A stretch of DNA of 64,000 nucleotides from Candidatus Terraquivivens tengchongensis (GTDB taxonomy: Archaea; Thermoproteota; Nitrososphaeria_A; Caldarchaeales; Wolframiiraptoraceae), in the NCBI GenBank assembly GCA_023268355.1, contig JALNJK010000003.1, forward strand, positions 124,001-188,000. Reading direction: 5' to 3'. A program made the position numbers and the translations under genes. How positions within the stretch are numbered: the first letter of the stretch is position 1; the number at the start of each line of letters is the position of its first letter. The notes under the pieces were generated by a model. The model did no database searches and was not told where the DNA came from. It saw nothing but the letters and a program-made list of their open reading frames with translations. Shown piece by piece: positions 34,191 to 43,084 of the stretch.

Positions 34191-35126
34191 TTAGGCGAAG
34201 CAGGCGGAGAGCCTCTGGAGCCTCTCCCATCTTTCGTTTACGTAAGCCTTTAGCCTCTCAAGTACTTCAGCATTCTCCGGCAATAGTAGATGGCTAAGCC
34301 TCCTTTGCACCTTTAAGAATTCCTCCAAAGGCTTAGGATTCGGAACTGGATGGGTTATTCTGTACCTTCCATTCTCCACTTCGTAGAGCGGCCAGTATCT
34401 CGTCTCGACTGCCAGCCTTGCTACCTTTATCGCCTCGCTTGTATCGAAGTACCACCCTCTCGTGCATGGTGCTATGAGATGTATGAAGGACGGTCCATCG
34501 TAGCTCTGCGCCTTCCTCACTTTGTTTACAAGATCTTTCCAGTGTGAAGGTGAGGCTGTAGCAGCATATGGTATCCTATGAGCCACGACGATCTCCAATA
34601 AGTCCTTCTTTTGCTGAGTCTTTCCTACAATTTTTGTACCTACTGGCGATGTAGTTGTGGCAGCTCCTAATGGTGTTGCGCCAGACCTCTGTATGCCTGT
34701 GTTCATGTATGCTTCGTTGTCATAACACACGTAGAGGAATCTATGGCCCCTCTCGAGTGCTCCAGAGAGTGCCTGTATGCCTATGTCAAATGTACCACCA
34801 TCGCCACCAAAGGCTATGATGTAGTGCTCTTGGCGGCCGTATTTTCTAGAAAGGACCTTTAGTGCGGCCTCTATACCGGACGCTGCGGTAGCCGCGTTCT
34901 CGAACAATAGATGGACCCATGGAACCTTCCACATCGTCTGCGGGTATGGTGTACTGGTTACTTCTAGACAACTCGTGGCATTCACCACTATGAGAGGCCT
35001 CTTAGAAGCCATCAAGATCTGCCTTACACCTACTAGAGCGCCACAGCCAGCACAAGCTCTATGACCTGGAGCTATTAGGTCTAAGCCATAAAGTTCCTTT
35101 ATTGATTTAACTTCGCCCACCAACAT
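34191..35126 (-). CDS. porB: Pyruvate:ferredoxin oxidoreductase, beta subunit
   Basis: The thiamine diphosphate-binding subunit. HRACAGCGALVG supplies the CxxC for the nearby [4Fe-4S] cluster. AFGGDGGTFDIGIQALSGAL with NEAYMNTGIQ is the ThDP/Mg motif, and TSCLEVTSTPYP the substrate-side loop. The start is ATG 35126, whose A is the last base of the porA stop (TAATG). This gives 311 aa. It is the last gene of porGDAB. Confidence 0.95.
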   Translation of the reverse strand: MLVGEVKSIKELYGLDLIAPGHRACAGCGALVGVRQILMASKRPLIVVNATSCLEVTSTPYPQTMWKVPWVHLLFENAATAASGIEAALKVLSRKYGRQEHYIIAFGGDGGTFDIGIQALSGALERGHRFLYVCYDNEAYMNTGIQRSGATPLGAATTTSPVGTKIVGKTQQKKDLLEIVVAHRIPYAATASPSHWKDLVNKVRKAQSYDGPSFIHLIAPCTRGWYFDTSEAIKVARLAVETRYWPLYEVENGRYRITHPVPNPKPLEEFLKVQRRLSHLLLPENAEVLERLKAYVNERWERLQRLSACFA

Positions 35127-36322
35127 TAGATTCTCAACCCCCAATATCTTACGCCTCTCTCTATAGGCCTTCCCGCCTTCAAGTCTTCAATAATCTTCGT
35201 GATTATGTTCTCAAACTCTGCGACCGAGATGTCCCTGCCCCCAAGCCCGTAAACATAATTTGCGACTGGTATGTTAAGACCAGCATCATATAGTACGGTT
35301 TTTATGTCTTGGCCTATTGGTGCAGATGGTGCACCTGGGCTCATTGCCCTATCCATCACAACTAAAGCCTTCACGTCCTTAATATGTGGAAGTATGCTCT
35401 CGGCAGGGAAGGGTCTGAAGAGTCTAATGCTTAGAAGTCCTGCCTTAATACCCTTCTCCCTCAAGCTTGTTACGGCAAACTTTGCTGTGGCAGCCGCTGA
35501 ACCTGCACATATTAAGCAAACTTCAGCGTCATCTGTCTTATAGGCGCCAACATGACCGTATCTTCTACCAGTCATTTTATAATAGATCTCTTCTATCTCT
35601 GCCAGCTTCTTCGGAACTTTCTCCATTGCCTCTACTACTTGATGTTTTATCTCAAAGTACCAATCCGGTAGTGCGAAAGCACCAAACGTCATGGGCATCG
35701 AGGAATCAATATAATACTTTGCTTTTCTTGGTGGAAGGAACATCGCTGCCTCGCTGTCCGATATAGTCGCGATACCCTCTACCGCATGCGATAGGAAGAA
35801 ACCGTCAAGGTTCACTCCGACTGGAAGAAGTATGTCCTCATCTTCTGCTAGCTTAAAGGCTTGGAAGATTCTATCGTATGCCTGCTGACCGTTCTCTACA
35901 AATATTTGTATCCATCCAGCATCCCTCGAGCCCATCATATCGGAGTGGTCGCAGTGGATGTTTATGGGCGCGGATAATGCTCTATTCGCAATAGCCATGA
36001 CTATCGGACACCTTAAACTAGAAGCGATATAGAGAACCTCATGCATGAGTGCAAGCCCTTGGCTGGCGGTTGAGGTGAAAACCCTAGCGCCGGTGAGGCT
36101 TGCTGCTACGCACGCAGACATGGCTGAGTGTTCTGATTCGACGGCAATGTACTCAGCGTCAAGCTCACCATTGTTAACGTACTCGCTGAGTCGCTCGACT
36201 ATTATCGTCTGTGGTGTGATCGGGTAGGCGGCTATGACGTCAACGTTTGCCTGTTTAACAGCATACGCAATCGCCTCTGAAGTTGACATCGGCTTAAGAG
36301 TCTTGGGTTGAAGAAGCGACAT
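35126..36322 (-). CDS. porA: Pyruvate:ferredoxin oxidoreductase, alpha subunit
   Basis: A 398-aa subunit that makes up the pyrimidine-binding and CoA-contacting part of the enzyme. The N-terminal SEAIAYAVKQANVDVIAAYPITPQ and ARVFTSTASQGLALMHEVLY are family hallmarks. ATG 36322 follows a GAGGGG ribosome site. The enzyme splits pyruvate with CoA into acetyl-CoA and CO2, reducing ferredoxin; a related 2-oxoacid (2-oxoisovalerate) is possible. Coupled to porB by a TAATG overlap. Confidence 0.95.
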   Translation of the reverse strand: MSLLQPKTLKPMSTSEAIAYAVKQANVDVIAAYPITPQTIIVERLSEYVNNGELDAEYIAVESEHSAMSACVAASLTGARVFTSTASQGLALMHEVLYIASSLRCPIVMAIANRALSAPINIHCDHSDMMGSRDAGWIQIFVENGQQAYDRIFQAFKLAEDEDILLPVGVNLDGFFLSHAVEGIATISDSEAAMFLPPRKAKYYIDSSMPMTFGAFALPDWYFEIKHQVVEAMEKVPKKLAEIEEIYYKMTGRRYGHVGAYKTDDAEVCLICAGSAAATAKFAVTSLREKGIKAGLLSIRLFRPFPAESILPHIKDVKALVVMDRAMSPGAPSAPIGQDIKTVLYDAGLNIPVANYVYGLGGRDISVAEFENIITKIIEDLKAGRPIERGVRYWGLRI

Positions 36323-36328
36323 CCCCTC

Positions 36329-36601
36329 TCACTCCTCCACCATTTTTATGGCTTTAGAGGGACATTCAACGGAACATATGCCGCAACCCTTGCAGTAATC
36401 GTAATCAAATTCAATCTTACCGTCATTTCTTTTTTGAATGGCCGGCTCAGGGCAGTATATCCAGCATAAAAGGCAGCCTGTGCACCTGTCTAAGTCCACT
36501 ACTGGCTTCTTAACCCTCCAGGTTCCTGTTTTATAATCGCTTGTGGAACCCGGCCTGCTTATAATGCCGCCGGGAAGTATGCTACTTTCAACCTTTGCCA
36601 T
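36329..36601 (-). CDS. porD: Pyruvate:ferredoxin oxidoreductase, delta (ferredoxin) subunit
   Basis: A 90-aa 2x[4Fe-4S] ferredoxin-like subunit that passes electrons from the ThDP centre to ferredoxin. The two motifs are CTGCLLCWIYCPEP and CKGCGICSVECPSKA. The start ATG shares bases with the porG stop (TAATG). Aromatic Trp within the first motif is common in PorD. Confidence 0.95.
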   Translation of the reverse strand: MAKVESSILPGGIISRPGSTSDYKTGTWRVKKPVVDLDRCTGCLLCWIYCPEPAIQKRNDGKIEFDYDYCKGCGICSVECPSKAIKMVEE

Positions 36602-37179
36602 TAGGCCTGTCCCACCTTATCATATCCTAAGCGCATCGCTTTAAGGTTATTCTCAAGAACGGCCCCCTTGAACCTTGTTCTTAGTACGGATTCCAGTGAA
36701 CTTAATGATACGATCCCTGTAGCTTTAGCGAAAGCTCCCAAGATCGCCGAGTTTTCGAATCTTGCGTCACCTAAGGATAGCGCTATGCCTCTCGCGTCCA
36801 CGTAGAATAACTTCGCCCGTGGTTTAGAGGATATGGCTTTTAAGAGGGCCTCCTCAACGTTCTTCGAGTTTATTATAACGACCCCCTCATCATCCAGCCC
36901 AGCGAGTATTTCAACAGAAGAGGATAATTTCGGGTCTATTGACACAACTATCTCCGGGTCATAGACTAAAGACCTAACTTCTATGGGTTCGTCGGATATT
37001 CTGACGTAGGCCCTTACGGGAGCGCCAGAACGTTCAGGACCAAACTCAGGGAACGAGAGCGAGTATTTGTTTTCTAAAAGACAAGCCTCAGCCAAAAGCC
37101 TTGCGGCCGTTACAACACCTTGGCCGCCTCTCCCGTGGAATCTTACCTCCACTAACTTTTTCAATTCAATCGCCTGCAA
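36601..37179 (-). CDS. porG: Pyruvate:ferredoxin oxidoreductase, gamma subunit
   Basis: A 192-aa subunit. EVRFHGRGGQGVVTAARLLAEA is the signature and the FPEFGPERSGAPVRAYVRI loop is conserved. The frame begins at TTG 37179, overlapping the upstream gene by 14 bp; a second TTG at 37164 directly after that gene's stop is equally plausible. First gene of porGDAB, possibly led by the zinc-finger gene. Confidence 0.94.
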   Translation of the reverse strand: MQAIELKKLVEVRFHGRGGQGVVTAARLLAEACLLENKYSLSFPEFGPERSGAPVRAYVRISDEPIEVRSLVYDPEIVVSIDPKLSSSVEILAGLDDEGVVIINSKNVEEALLKAISSKPRAKLFYVDARGIALSLGDARFENSAILGAFAKATGIVSLSSLESVLRTRFKGAVLENNLKAMRLGYDKVGQA

Positions 37180-37471
37180 ACGTATACTCCACTATATCTT
37201 CAATAGGTAATGTTGAGGTTTCAATAAATACTTTATGTCCTTTGTGCATTTTTAAATCTTCATAATAAACTGTTGTTTGACAATCTTTGCACCAGTAGAA
37301 CTCCGTCCCGCTGAAGCATCTTTCTACAAAACATTCGCAAGGAACATCATCTTGAAAGGCAACTTTACCGAAGTTCCTGCTTTTTATGTTGCGGCATTCT
37401 CCAATCATCGGTAAAACGTCAAGAGGTAACCAATAGTTACAATCTTTACAACACTCACTCAAAGCACTCAT
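37166..37471 (-). CDS. Cysteine-rich zinc-binding protein leading the por operon
   Basis: A 101-aa protein with two cysteine clusters. The N-terminal ECCKDCNYWLP together with IGECRN and PCECFVERC could bind zinc or a cluster. The C-terminal YWCKDCQTTVYYEDLKMHKGH has the C-x2-C...H-x2-H spacing of a small zinc finger. No family recognised. It overlaps porG by 14 bp, which suggests co-expression and perhaps an accessory role for the oxidoreductase. Confidence 0.7.
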   Translation of the reverse strand: MSALSECCKDCNYWLPLDVLPMIGECRNIKSRNFGKVAFQDDVPCECFVERCFSGTEFYWCKDCQTTVYYEDLKMHKGHKVFIETSTLPIEDIVEYTFAGD

Positions 37472-37533
37472 CAATATCTAGTTGCGTAGTGTTTCCTTAA
37501 AAATATTTGGTGCATATTTATCTCATGTTGAAA

Positions 37534-38538
37534 CTATATGTTAAGTATTTTAAAGTCTAGAGTTGCACCCATTTTATGAAGAACAGTCGCGACACCTTTT
37601 TCCTTTGACATCTCCGAGAACTGTAGCGCAAGCACTAGAGCCTTATTAACAGACCTCAACGTTTTTTCGCTGAAAGGCAGCTTACTGATTTCTTGATGGA
37701 GCGCTTCAACCTCATGCATCTTCATTGGTCTGCCTATCAACCTTTCCACCAATCTCTCAAGTTGGTAGAAACCTGCCTTGAAGCAATTGACAGAGGATGA
37801 GTAACCAAAGAAGCAGTTCCTACAATCAGAGGACATCAGCTCACGCATTGGTCCCCTTGGCTTCACCCTTACATGCCTCATTACCTTAATACAACCCCCG
37901 GACTTTAGCTTTCTCAATATCTTATACGTCATGCTCGGACTTAGGCCATAGTACGATAGATGGGAATGAACGTCCCCTGCGGAAACGTTTACGTTAGAAC
38001 ATATGAAATCCATAACGTTCTCTTCGATCCAGCTTGGTAGCATACGTACTAATTCTCCGATGAGTGATAGGATTTTTTCTCTCGATACGATGATAGAATT
38101 TTCGTTTTCTACATTAATATCGAATAATCTGAGAGTCTTGATACATGTTTCCCGGTCGAGCCCGCTCCGCTCGCATACTTGTTCAACGTTTAAGCGAAAT
38201 TCTGATGCATCTTTCAATAAATTTAGTATGGACCAAGTTACGGCATACTCTGCTTTGTGCCAGCTACGCCTTACAAACCAGTCAAACATTGTGAGGGTTT
38301 TTTGGGCAGATGACACAAGTAAAAAGTAAGAGTTGCCTCGACTAAGCTTCACGCCAGCGTTGTTTAGCGCGTACTCTACGGTCGGGTCGCAAAGCGGATC
38401 TACGCCAAGGATTATTGAGTTGTTTGCCTTGAATAACGTGAAGGGCGGATTATGGGTGTATATGTTCTCGCTCCATTCAAGGGGGGAAAAGCTCTCAAGA
38501 AGGACAACGAGCCCTTTAAGTGCGTTGGTTTTCTTCAA
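37534..38538 (-). CDS. Winged-helix protein with CX2CX9C motif, possible redox regulator
   Basis: A 334-aa protein of unknown family. The N-terminal third resembles a small ligand or enzyme-like domain. The middle has two winged-helix-like stretches (about 97-155 and 172-225, the latter with SPSMTYKILRKLKSGGCIKV). Then comes SSDCRNCFFGYSSSVNCFKAG with Cys239, Cys242 and Cys252, suitable for a metal or Fe-S centre, and a helical tail. It sits between the por and kor operons and is divergent from kor, so it is a good candidate regulator of both. The start is TTG 38538 near a TATA box (cttatattata on this strand). Confidence 0.65.
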   Translation of the reverse strand: MKKTNALKGLVVLLESFSPLEWSENIYTHNPPFTLFKANNSIILGVDPLCDPTVEYALNNAGVKLSRGNSYFLLVSSAQKTLTMFDWFVRRSWHKAEYAVTWSILNLLKDASEFRLNVEQVCERSGLDRETCIKTLRLFDINVENENSIIVSREKILSLIGELVRMLPSWIEENVMDFICSNVNVSAGDVHSHLSYYGLSPSMTYKILRKLKSGGCIKVMRHVRVKPRGPMRELMSSDCRNCFFGYSSSVNCFKAGFYQLERLVERLIGRPMKMHEVEALHQEISKLPFSEKTLRSVNKALVLALQFSEMSKEKGVATVLHKMGATLDFKILNI

Positions 38539-38556
38539 TACAGGTCTACATCTATG

Positions 38557-38647
38557 TTGTATATTGTATAATATAAGCTTAAAATTGTATATTTGACAAA
38601 TAAAATTATATTTTACTTCTGAGATACCCGATTGTTGGGTAGGGTAT
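38557..38647. promoter_or_regulatory. Divergent control region of the regulator and korDABG
   Basis: TTGTATATT occurs twice in the same direction (38557-38565 and 38585-38593), 28 bp apart, around the minus-strand TATA box. The plus-strand TATA aaaattatatttta lies at about 38602-38615. An ATACCC/GGGTAT hairpin (38624-38647) sits directly before the korD TTG start. The repeats are candidate operator sites. Confidence 0.4.
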
Positions 38648-38648
38648 T

Positions 38649-38933
38649 TTGGGTGAACCCCAGCAACGTCCGGTTTTAGAGCATGAGGTCTTAAGTAAGG
38701 CCTCCAAGAGGCCGAAGGGCATTGTCCATATCATACCGGATAGATGTAAGGAATGTATGTATTGTATAGAATTCTGTCCACACTCCGTTTTAGAAAAATC
38801 GGATAAAATAAACTACAAGGGGTTTCATTATCCGAGGGTCAAACCCGGTAAAGAAGATTCATGCGTAGCTTGCGGAATATGCGAGCTGATTTGTCCAGAT
38901 TTTGCGATATTCGTAAAGGAGGTTGACGAATGA
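38649..38933 (+). CDS. korD: 2-oxoglutarate:ferredoxin oxidoreductase, delta (ferredoxin) subunit
   Basis: A 94-aa ferredoxin-type subunit with two [4Fe-4S] motifs, [15 protein letters not shown] and [15 protein letters not shown]. The about 30-residue N-terminal extension is typical for KorD. The start is TTG 38649. The last codons overlap korA with an ATGA junction. First gene of korDABG. Confidence 0.93.
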   Translation: MGEPQQRPVLEHEVLSKASKRPKGIVHIIPDRCKECMYCIEFCPHSVLEKSDKINYKGFHYPRVKPGKEDSCVACGICELICPDFAIFVKEVDE

Positions 38934-40078
38934 CGGAAGGTCTAATCCCCCCAGGGAAGTATTTCATGCAGGGAAATGTTGCTTGTGTTGAAGCGGCCTT
39001 AATAGCGGGTTGTAGATTCTTTGCTGGATATCCGATAACACCCTCCAGCGAGATTTTACAGTGGATGAGCTATAGGCTTCCACAAGTGGGCGGCCACTTT
39101 ATACAGATGGAAGACGAAATAGCCAGCATTATGGCGGTCCTAGGGGCTTCGAACGCTGGCGTAAAATCTATGACAGCCACATCTGGCCCCGGTTTTTCAC
39201 TAATGCAAGAGGGCATAGGATTTGGTATGATGACAGAAACGCCGTGCGTCATCGTGAACGTTCAGAGAGGAGGTCCGAGCACTGGTATACCGACACTGGT
39301 TGGACAGGGAGATGTTATGCAGGCCAGATGGGGCTCGCACGGGGACTACGAAGCCATAGTATACGCTCCAAACAACGTCCAAGAAATGTTTGACCTCACG
39401 ATAAAGGCCTTTAACGCGTCGGAAGAATACAGGCAACCGGTTGTCCTATTGGCCGACCAAGTTATAAGCCATATGTACGGCTCTTTGACCGTACCTCCAC
39501 ATGATGAGATAAAGATAGTGAACAGGAAGCTACCCTGCGTTCCGCCAAACATTCCAGACTTCAAGCCGTTTGACGCGAAGTATGAAGTGCCGCCTATGGC
39601 GCTGGCCGGTATGGGATATAGGGTGCATGTAACTGGTTTGACCCATGACGAGAGAGGTTACCCATACTACACGCATGAAGTCTCGACATGGTGCGTAAAG
39701 CATCTAGTATCGAAAGTCAGGAACAACGCAAAGAAGATATGGGAAGTGGAGCATTTCATGTTAGAGGATGCAGACATCGTGTTGATATCGTATGGTATAA
39801 CATCAAGGTCATCGTATCAAGCAGTGAAGATTGCAAGGTCTGAAGGCATTAAAGCTGGTATGCTGAGACTAATAACGCTATGGCCGTTTCCGGATGAAAT
39901 CGTCAAGAAGGTAAGCGAGCAGGCTAAGGTAATCGTAGTTCCAGAGATAAACATGGGTCAGATAATTCATCCAGTAAGGGAGGTTGCTGAGTGCCTCGTC
40001 GTGGGTTTAAGTTGGGCTCCTGGCGCGGTGCCGACACCAGACGTCATACTCGATACGATCAGGTATGTGTCGAGGTGA
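38930..40078 (+). CDS. korA: 2-oxoglutarate:ferredoxin oxidoreductase, alpha subunit
   Basis: A 382-aa subunit. The family motifs are [37 protein letters not shown] and the [16 protein letters not shown] loop, which distinguish Kor-type from Por-type alpha chains. The complex converts 2-oxoglutarate and CoA to succinyl-CoA (or the reverse in reductive carbon fixation) with ferredoxin. ATGA overlap with korD. Confidence 0.94.
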   Translation: MTEGLIPPGKYFMQGNVACVEAALIAGCRFFAGYPITPSSEILQWMSYRLPQVGGHFIQMEDEIASIMAVLGASNAGVKSMTATSGPGFSLMQEGIGFGMMTETPCVIVNVQRGGPSTGIPTLVGQGDVMQARWGSHGDYEAIVYAPNNVQEMFDLTIKAFNASEEYRQPVVLLADQVISHMYGSLTVPPHDEIKIVNRKLPCVPPNIPDFKPFDAKYEVPPMALAGMGYRVHVTGLTHDERGYPYYTHEVSTWCVKHLVSKVRNNAKKIWEVEHFMLEDADIVLISYGITSRSSYQAVKIARSEGIKAGMLRLITLWPFPDEIVKKVSEQAKVIVVPEINMGQIIHPVREVAECLVVGLSWAPGAVPTPDVILDTIRYVSR

Positions 40079-40082
40079 TGGT

Positions 40083-40943
40083 ATGCCTAAGGAAGTTTTA
40101 GCTACAAAGCATCCCGATGATGAGCTGATAAGAACGGATAGGATGCCGCATATATGGTGTCCTGGTTGCGGAATAGGTATTGTGATGAAGTGCTACATCA
40201 AAGCGATAAAAAAGAGCGGCATACCGCCCGAAAGACATGTGGTCGTGTCTGGTATAGGTTGCTCCTCCAGACTTTCGGGTTACGTAAACATAGACTCTTA
40301 CCATACTACGCATGGCAGGGCGATACCTTTCGCGATAGGCATGAACCTTGTGAAGCCCGAGCTTGAGATAACCGTGATAGCTGGTGATGGTGACTTGGTT
40401 ACCATAGGCGGAAACCATTTCATGCATGCTATTAGGAGGAACCATGACATCAACGTCATACTGATCAACAACTTCATTTATGGTATGACCGGTGGGCAGT
40501 ATGGAGCCACGACACCCCTCGGCTCAAAGGCATCGTCCGCTCCTTATGGTACGATAGATAATCCGCTTAACATACCGCTCTTGGTCGCCTCACTTGGTGC
40601 TCCTTTTGTCGCGAGGTGGACGACGTTTCATGTACACCAGCTAACCGATGCGATACTCAAGGCCATGAAGATAAATGGCTTCGCATTCATAGAGGTTTTA
40701 TCACCGTGCCCGACGCAGTACGGCGAAGATAACAACTTCCCAACGGGTCTCGACATGATGAAGTACTTTAAGAAGACATGCGTCGTAAACCATGAGGCAG
40801 ACCTTAGGACTGTTGATATAGACTTGAAGTCCGGTAAGCCGATAGTCGTAGGAAACTTCGTCCATAAAGAAAAACCATCCTACAACGATATGGAGAGAAA
40901 ATTGATAGAGGATGCTATGAGGGAGAGGAAGTTGCATGGTTAG
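40083..40943 (+). CDS. korB: 2-oxoglutarate:ferredoxin oxidoreductase, beta subunit
   Basis: The ThDP subunit of 286 aa. HIWCPGCGIGIV provides the CxxC cluster ligands. VIAGDGDLVTIGGNHFMHAI and INNFIYGMTGGQ form the ThDP-Mg site, and GCSSRLSGY the conserved loop. ATG 40083 follows a GAGGTGATGG ribosome site; the frame also opens at 40065 inside korA. The stop overlaps korG by 8 bp. Confidence 0.95.
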   Translation: MPKEVLATKHPDDELIRTDRMPHIWCPGCGIGIVMKCYIKAIKKSGIPPERHVVVSGIGCSSRLSGYVNIDSYHTTHGRAIPFAIGMNLVKPELEITVIAGDGDLVTIGGNHFMHAIRRNHDINVILINNFIYGMTGGQYGATTPLGSKASSAPYGTIDNPLNIPLLVASLGAPFVARWTTFHVHQLTDAILKAMKINGFAFIEVLSPCPTQYGEDNNFPTGLDMMKYFKKTCVVNHEADLRTVDIDLKSGKPIVVGNFVHKEKPSYNDMERKLIEDAMRERKLHG

Positions 40944-41484
40944 GTGGGACATAAGTCTGTTCGGTTCTGGTGGTCAGGGCATAATTAGGGGCGGACAGAT
41001 ACTCAGCGAGGCCGCGGTCTTAGAGGAAGGAAAGGATGCCACGTTGACTATAGCCTACGGGCCGGAACAAGTCGGTGGTTGGTCGAGGGCGGATGTTGTG
41101 ATATCTGATGAACCAATAGATTTTCCGCTGGTTACAAAGCCCGACGTGCTGGTCGCCATGTCGCAGGAAGGGTTGGACAGAAGTTGGAAGGAAGGCAGAG
41201 TACCAAAAAAGTTACTCATATACGACAGCGAGCTTGTGAACGTGTCTAAGATTGGAGGAATAAAGATGGTGGGCCTTCCTGCAACCAAGATAGCTGAGCA
41301 ACTCGGAAGGAGAGTAATCGCCAATATAGTGATGCTCGGAGCGCTCTCAGAAGTTACTGACATCGTGAGGCGCGAGTCTTTGCTTAACGTGATAAGGAGG
41401 AAGTTCCCGAAAGCTCTAGAGCTTAACGAGAGGGCTTTCATGGAAGGTGTTAAACACGCTAAAGAAGGTGCGACAACTGTTTGA
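40936..41484 (+). CDS. korG: 2-oxoglutarate:ferredoxin oxidoreductase, gamma subunit
   Basis: A 182-aa subunit with SLFGSGGQGIIRGGQILSEA at the N-terminus and the TIAYGPEQVGGWSRADVVIS loop typical of KorG/C. ATG 40936 lies inside the end of korB. It closes the kor operon. The order delta-alpha-beta-gamma differs from por, which runs gamma-delta-alpha-beta. Confidence 0.94.
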   Translation: MVRWDISLFGSGGQGIIRGGQILSEAAVLEEGKDATLTIAYGPEQVGGWSRADVVISDEPIDFPLVTKPDVLVAMSQEGLDRSWKEGRVPKKLLIYDSELVNVSKIGGIKMVGLPATKIAEQLGRRVIANIVMLGALSEVTDIVRRESLLNVIRRKFPKALELNERAFMEGVKHAKEGATTV

Positions 41485-41623
41485 CAGTGTAGGTCAATGC
41501 TCCTTTTCAGATCGAATTTTTGATAATCATCATGCGATAGTGTAATGAAAAGCTTTATTTTCGTGAATGTCTGAGTTCAGACAGATGTGTTAAAAATGAT
41601 TCTGTCCTGGTGCCCATGACGAA

Positions 41624-42163
41624 ATGTCAGGTTATCAATTCGATAAAGAAATAACTTTTAGCGAGGAGGACAAGGAGAAGGTTAGAAAACCTCTGGGCAA
41701 GCTTTTCGAGGGTAAGCCGCCCGGAACGACGGAAAGGCTCATCAAACATATACGGAAAAGGAAGCCCGCGATGCTGATAGTTGTCGGCGACTTCTCCGCG
41801 AGGGAGCTAAGTAAGTCTGGAGTCCATGCGGATGTTTACGTAGTTGACGGAAAGGTCGAGAGAAAGACCTCGGAGAGGTTTGCCGATGATATTGCTTTGC
41901 AGATTTTTACGAAGAATCCTGCAGGGACGATATCCATAGAGGCGGTGAACGCTTTGAAGGAAGCGATACGTTCTGGGAAGAGGACCATAGTCTATGTTGA
42001 CGGCGAAGAAGACCTGCTAACACTTCCTGCAATCATGTTGGCTCCACTGGGCTCCATGGTCGTATACGGTCAACCAGGCATCGGTGTGGTTTCTGTAGAT
42101 GTTACAGAAGATAAGAAGCGGGAAATATGTGCAATGCTGAAGGATATCAGTGCTAAAGAATAG
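41624..42163 (+). CDS. GTP-dependent dephospho-CoA kinase (DUF359 family)
   Basis: A 179-aa archaeal enzyme that phosphorylates dephospho-CoA with GTP in the last step of coenzyme A synthesis. The family core is VGDFSARELSKSG near residue 53, and TIVYVDGEEDLLTLPAIMLA with VVYGQPGIGVV near the end. These include the catalytic and nucleotide-binding acidic residues. CoA is the substrate partner of the two ferredoxin oxidoreductases upstream. It converges with the S27ae gene with 1 nt between stops. Confidence 0.93.
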   Translation: MSGYQFDKEITFSEEDKEKVRKPLGKLFEGKPPGTTERLIKHIRKRKPAMLIVVGDFSARELSKSGVHADVYVVDGKVERKTSERFADDIALQIFTKNPAGTISIEAVNALKEAIRSGKRTIVYVDGEEDLLTLPAIMLAPLGSMVVYGQPGIGVVSVDVTEDKKREICAMLKDISAKE

Positions 42164-42164
42164 T

Positions 42165-42332
42165 TTATGCCTTCTTCTTAAACTCTGTGTAATGACAGTT
42201 TCCACAAGTGTATCTGTCAGCATGCTCAGCCATTATGTAACCTTTTCCGCACTTTGGGCAGAAAAGGACGCTCTTCATCAGATTATTCCCCTCAAGCTTG
42301 TACTTTGCCCAGAGTTTAGCCTGTCTTCCCAG
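42165..42332 (-). CDS. rps27ae: Ribosomal protein S27ae, apparent CTG start
   Basis: A 55-aa zinc-ribbon protein of the small subunit. The signature is CPKCGKGYIMAEHADRYTCG followed by NCHYTEFKKKA. The frame has no ATG, GTG or TTG in the right place. Going upstream it passes LWAKYKLEGNNLMKS, which aligns with the usual N-terminus, to a CTG at 42332 that follows a GGAGGTG ribosome site by 7 nt. ATG 42278 would leave only 37 aa and lose conserved residues. It overlaps the S24e end by 17 nt. Confidence 0.85.
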   Translation of the reverse strand: MGRQAKLWAKYKLEGNNLMKSVLFCPKCGKGYIMAEHADRYTCGNCHYTEFKKKA

Positions 42333-42615
42333 AAACCTCCACCTCCTGCCTTTTCAAAACGTACTTCCTCTCATACTTTTTCATATCTTCCGCGGTGTCG
42401 TAAACATGGCAGTGTACCGAGAGCCTATGTTGTCCAAAAAGGTTCTCCATTTTGACGATCGCTATTCTATCCTCCGATACTTTCAGGTACTCCGCTATAA
42501 GCTTCAAAACCTCATCTCTCTTGGGCGTTGCACCATCATAGTCTATCAATATCTGAATATCCTTTCGATTGAGCAACTTGTTATAAAATTCGGATGCTAT
42601 CAACAATTTGGCCAT
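42316..42615 (-). CDS. rps24e: Ribosomal protein S24e
   Basis: A 99-aa small-subunit protein. NKLLNRKDIQILIDYDGATP and RDEVLKLIAEYLKVSEDRIA match the S24e core, and ENLFGQHRLSVHCHVYDTAED the second half. Of several starts, ATG 42615 follows GGTGATG by 3-4 nt and is preferred; GTG 42624 and ATG 42621 overlap the S6e stop. Part of the S6e-S24e-S27ae operon. Confidence 0.92.
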   Translation of the reverse strand: MAKLLIASEFYNKLLNRKDIQILIDYDGATPKRDEVLKLIAEYLKVSEDRIAIVKMENLFGQHRLSVHCHVYDTAEDMKKYERKYVLKRQEVEVSGKTG

Positions 42616-42620
42616 AAACA

Positions 42621-43031
42621 TCACCCGCTCGCAGGTATTAGGACCGCGTTTATTTGCGCGATCGCCTCGCTTATCATGTTTCCCCTCACTGTAACCCTTT
42701 TTCTAAGACCTTCTTTTTTTCTTCTGTTCCTCTTCTTCTTTCTCTTGGAAGGTGGTTTCTCTCTTGGATGGAAGCCGACGCCACCAGAAAGGAGCACTCT
42801 CACTTTTCTTGGACCGCTCACGTCTGGTCTCATAGGGAAGCCGTCTACGTCAGTACCACCTGTTATCCTGATTTTGAAGCCAGACTTGCCGAGTATTGAA
42901 CCATCTAGCTCATCGCCTATCTTCTTCCCTATGAACAGCGAAAACTGTTGTGGCGTCAGTTGAATCGTTTGCGCTTTACCCGTGGAGGGTTCAGACAGGA
43001 CTAGCCTGGGACCAGGCTTCTTCTCGGACAA
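42621..43031 (-). CDS. rps6e: Ribosomal protein S6e
   Basis: A 136-aa small-subunit protein. The central RITGGTDVDGFPMRPDVSGP and RVLLSGGVGFHPREK are diagnostic. A very basic KRKKKRNRRKKEG stretch and the LRKRVTVRGNMISEAIAQIN end complete the fold. It starts at ATG 43031 and its stop overlaps potential S24e starts. A 53-nt gap separates it from aIF5B. Confidence 0.95.
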   Translation of the reverse strand: MSEKKPGPRLVLSEPSTGKAQTIQLTPQQFSLFIGKKIGDELDGSILGKSGFKIRITGGTDVDGFPMRPDVSGPRKVRVLLSGGVGFHPREKPPSKRKKKRNRRKKEGLRKRVTVRGNMISEAIAQINAVLIPASG

Positions 43032-43084
43032 CGGGGCACCTCCGTTTTATACCCGTCAACTAATAGGTTCTTAATAAGTCTCAA

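Noticed and set aside
41507-41533. Second C/D sRNA candidate on the minus strand (ATGATGA ... CTGA)
   Set aside because: The box C and a D-like box are 16 nt apart, but no C'/D' pair, terminal stem or suitable promoter is seen.
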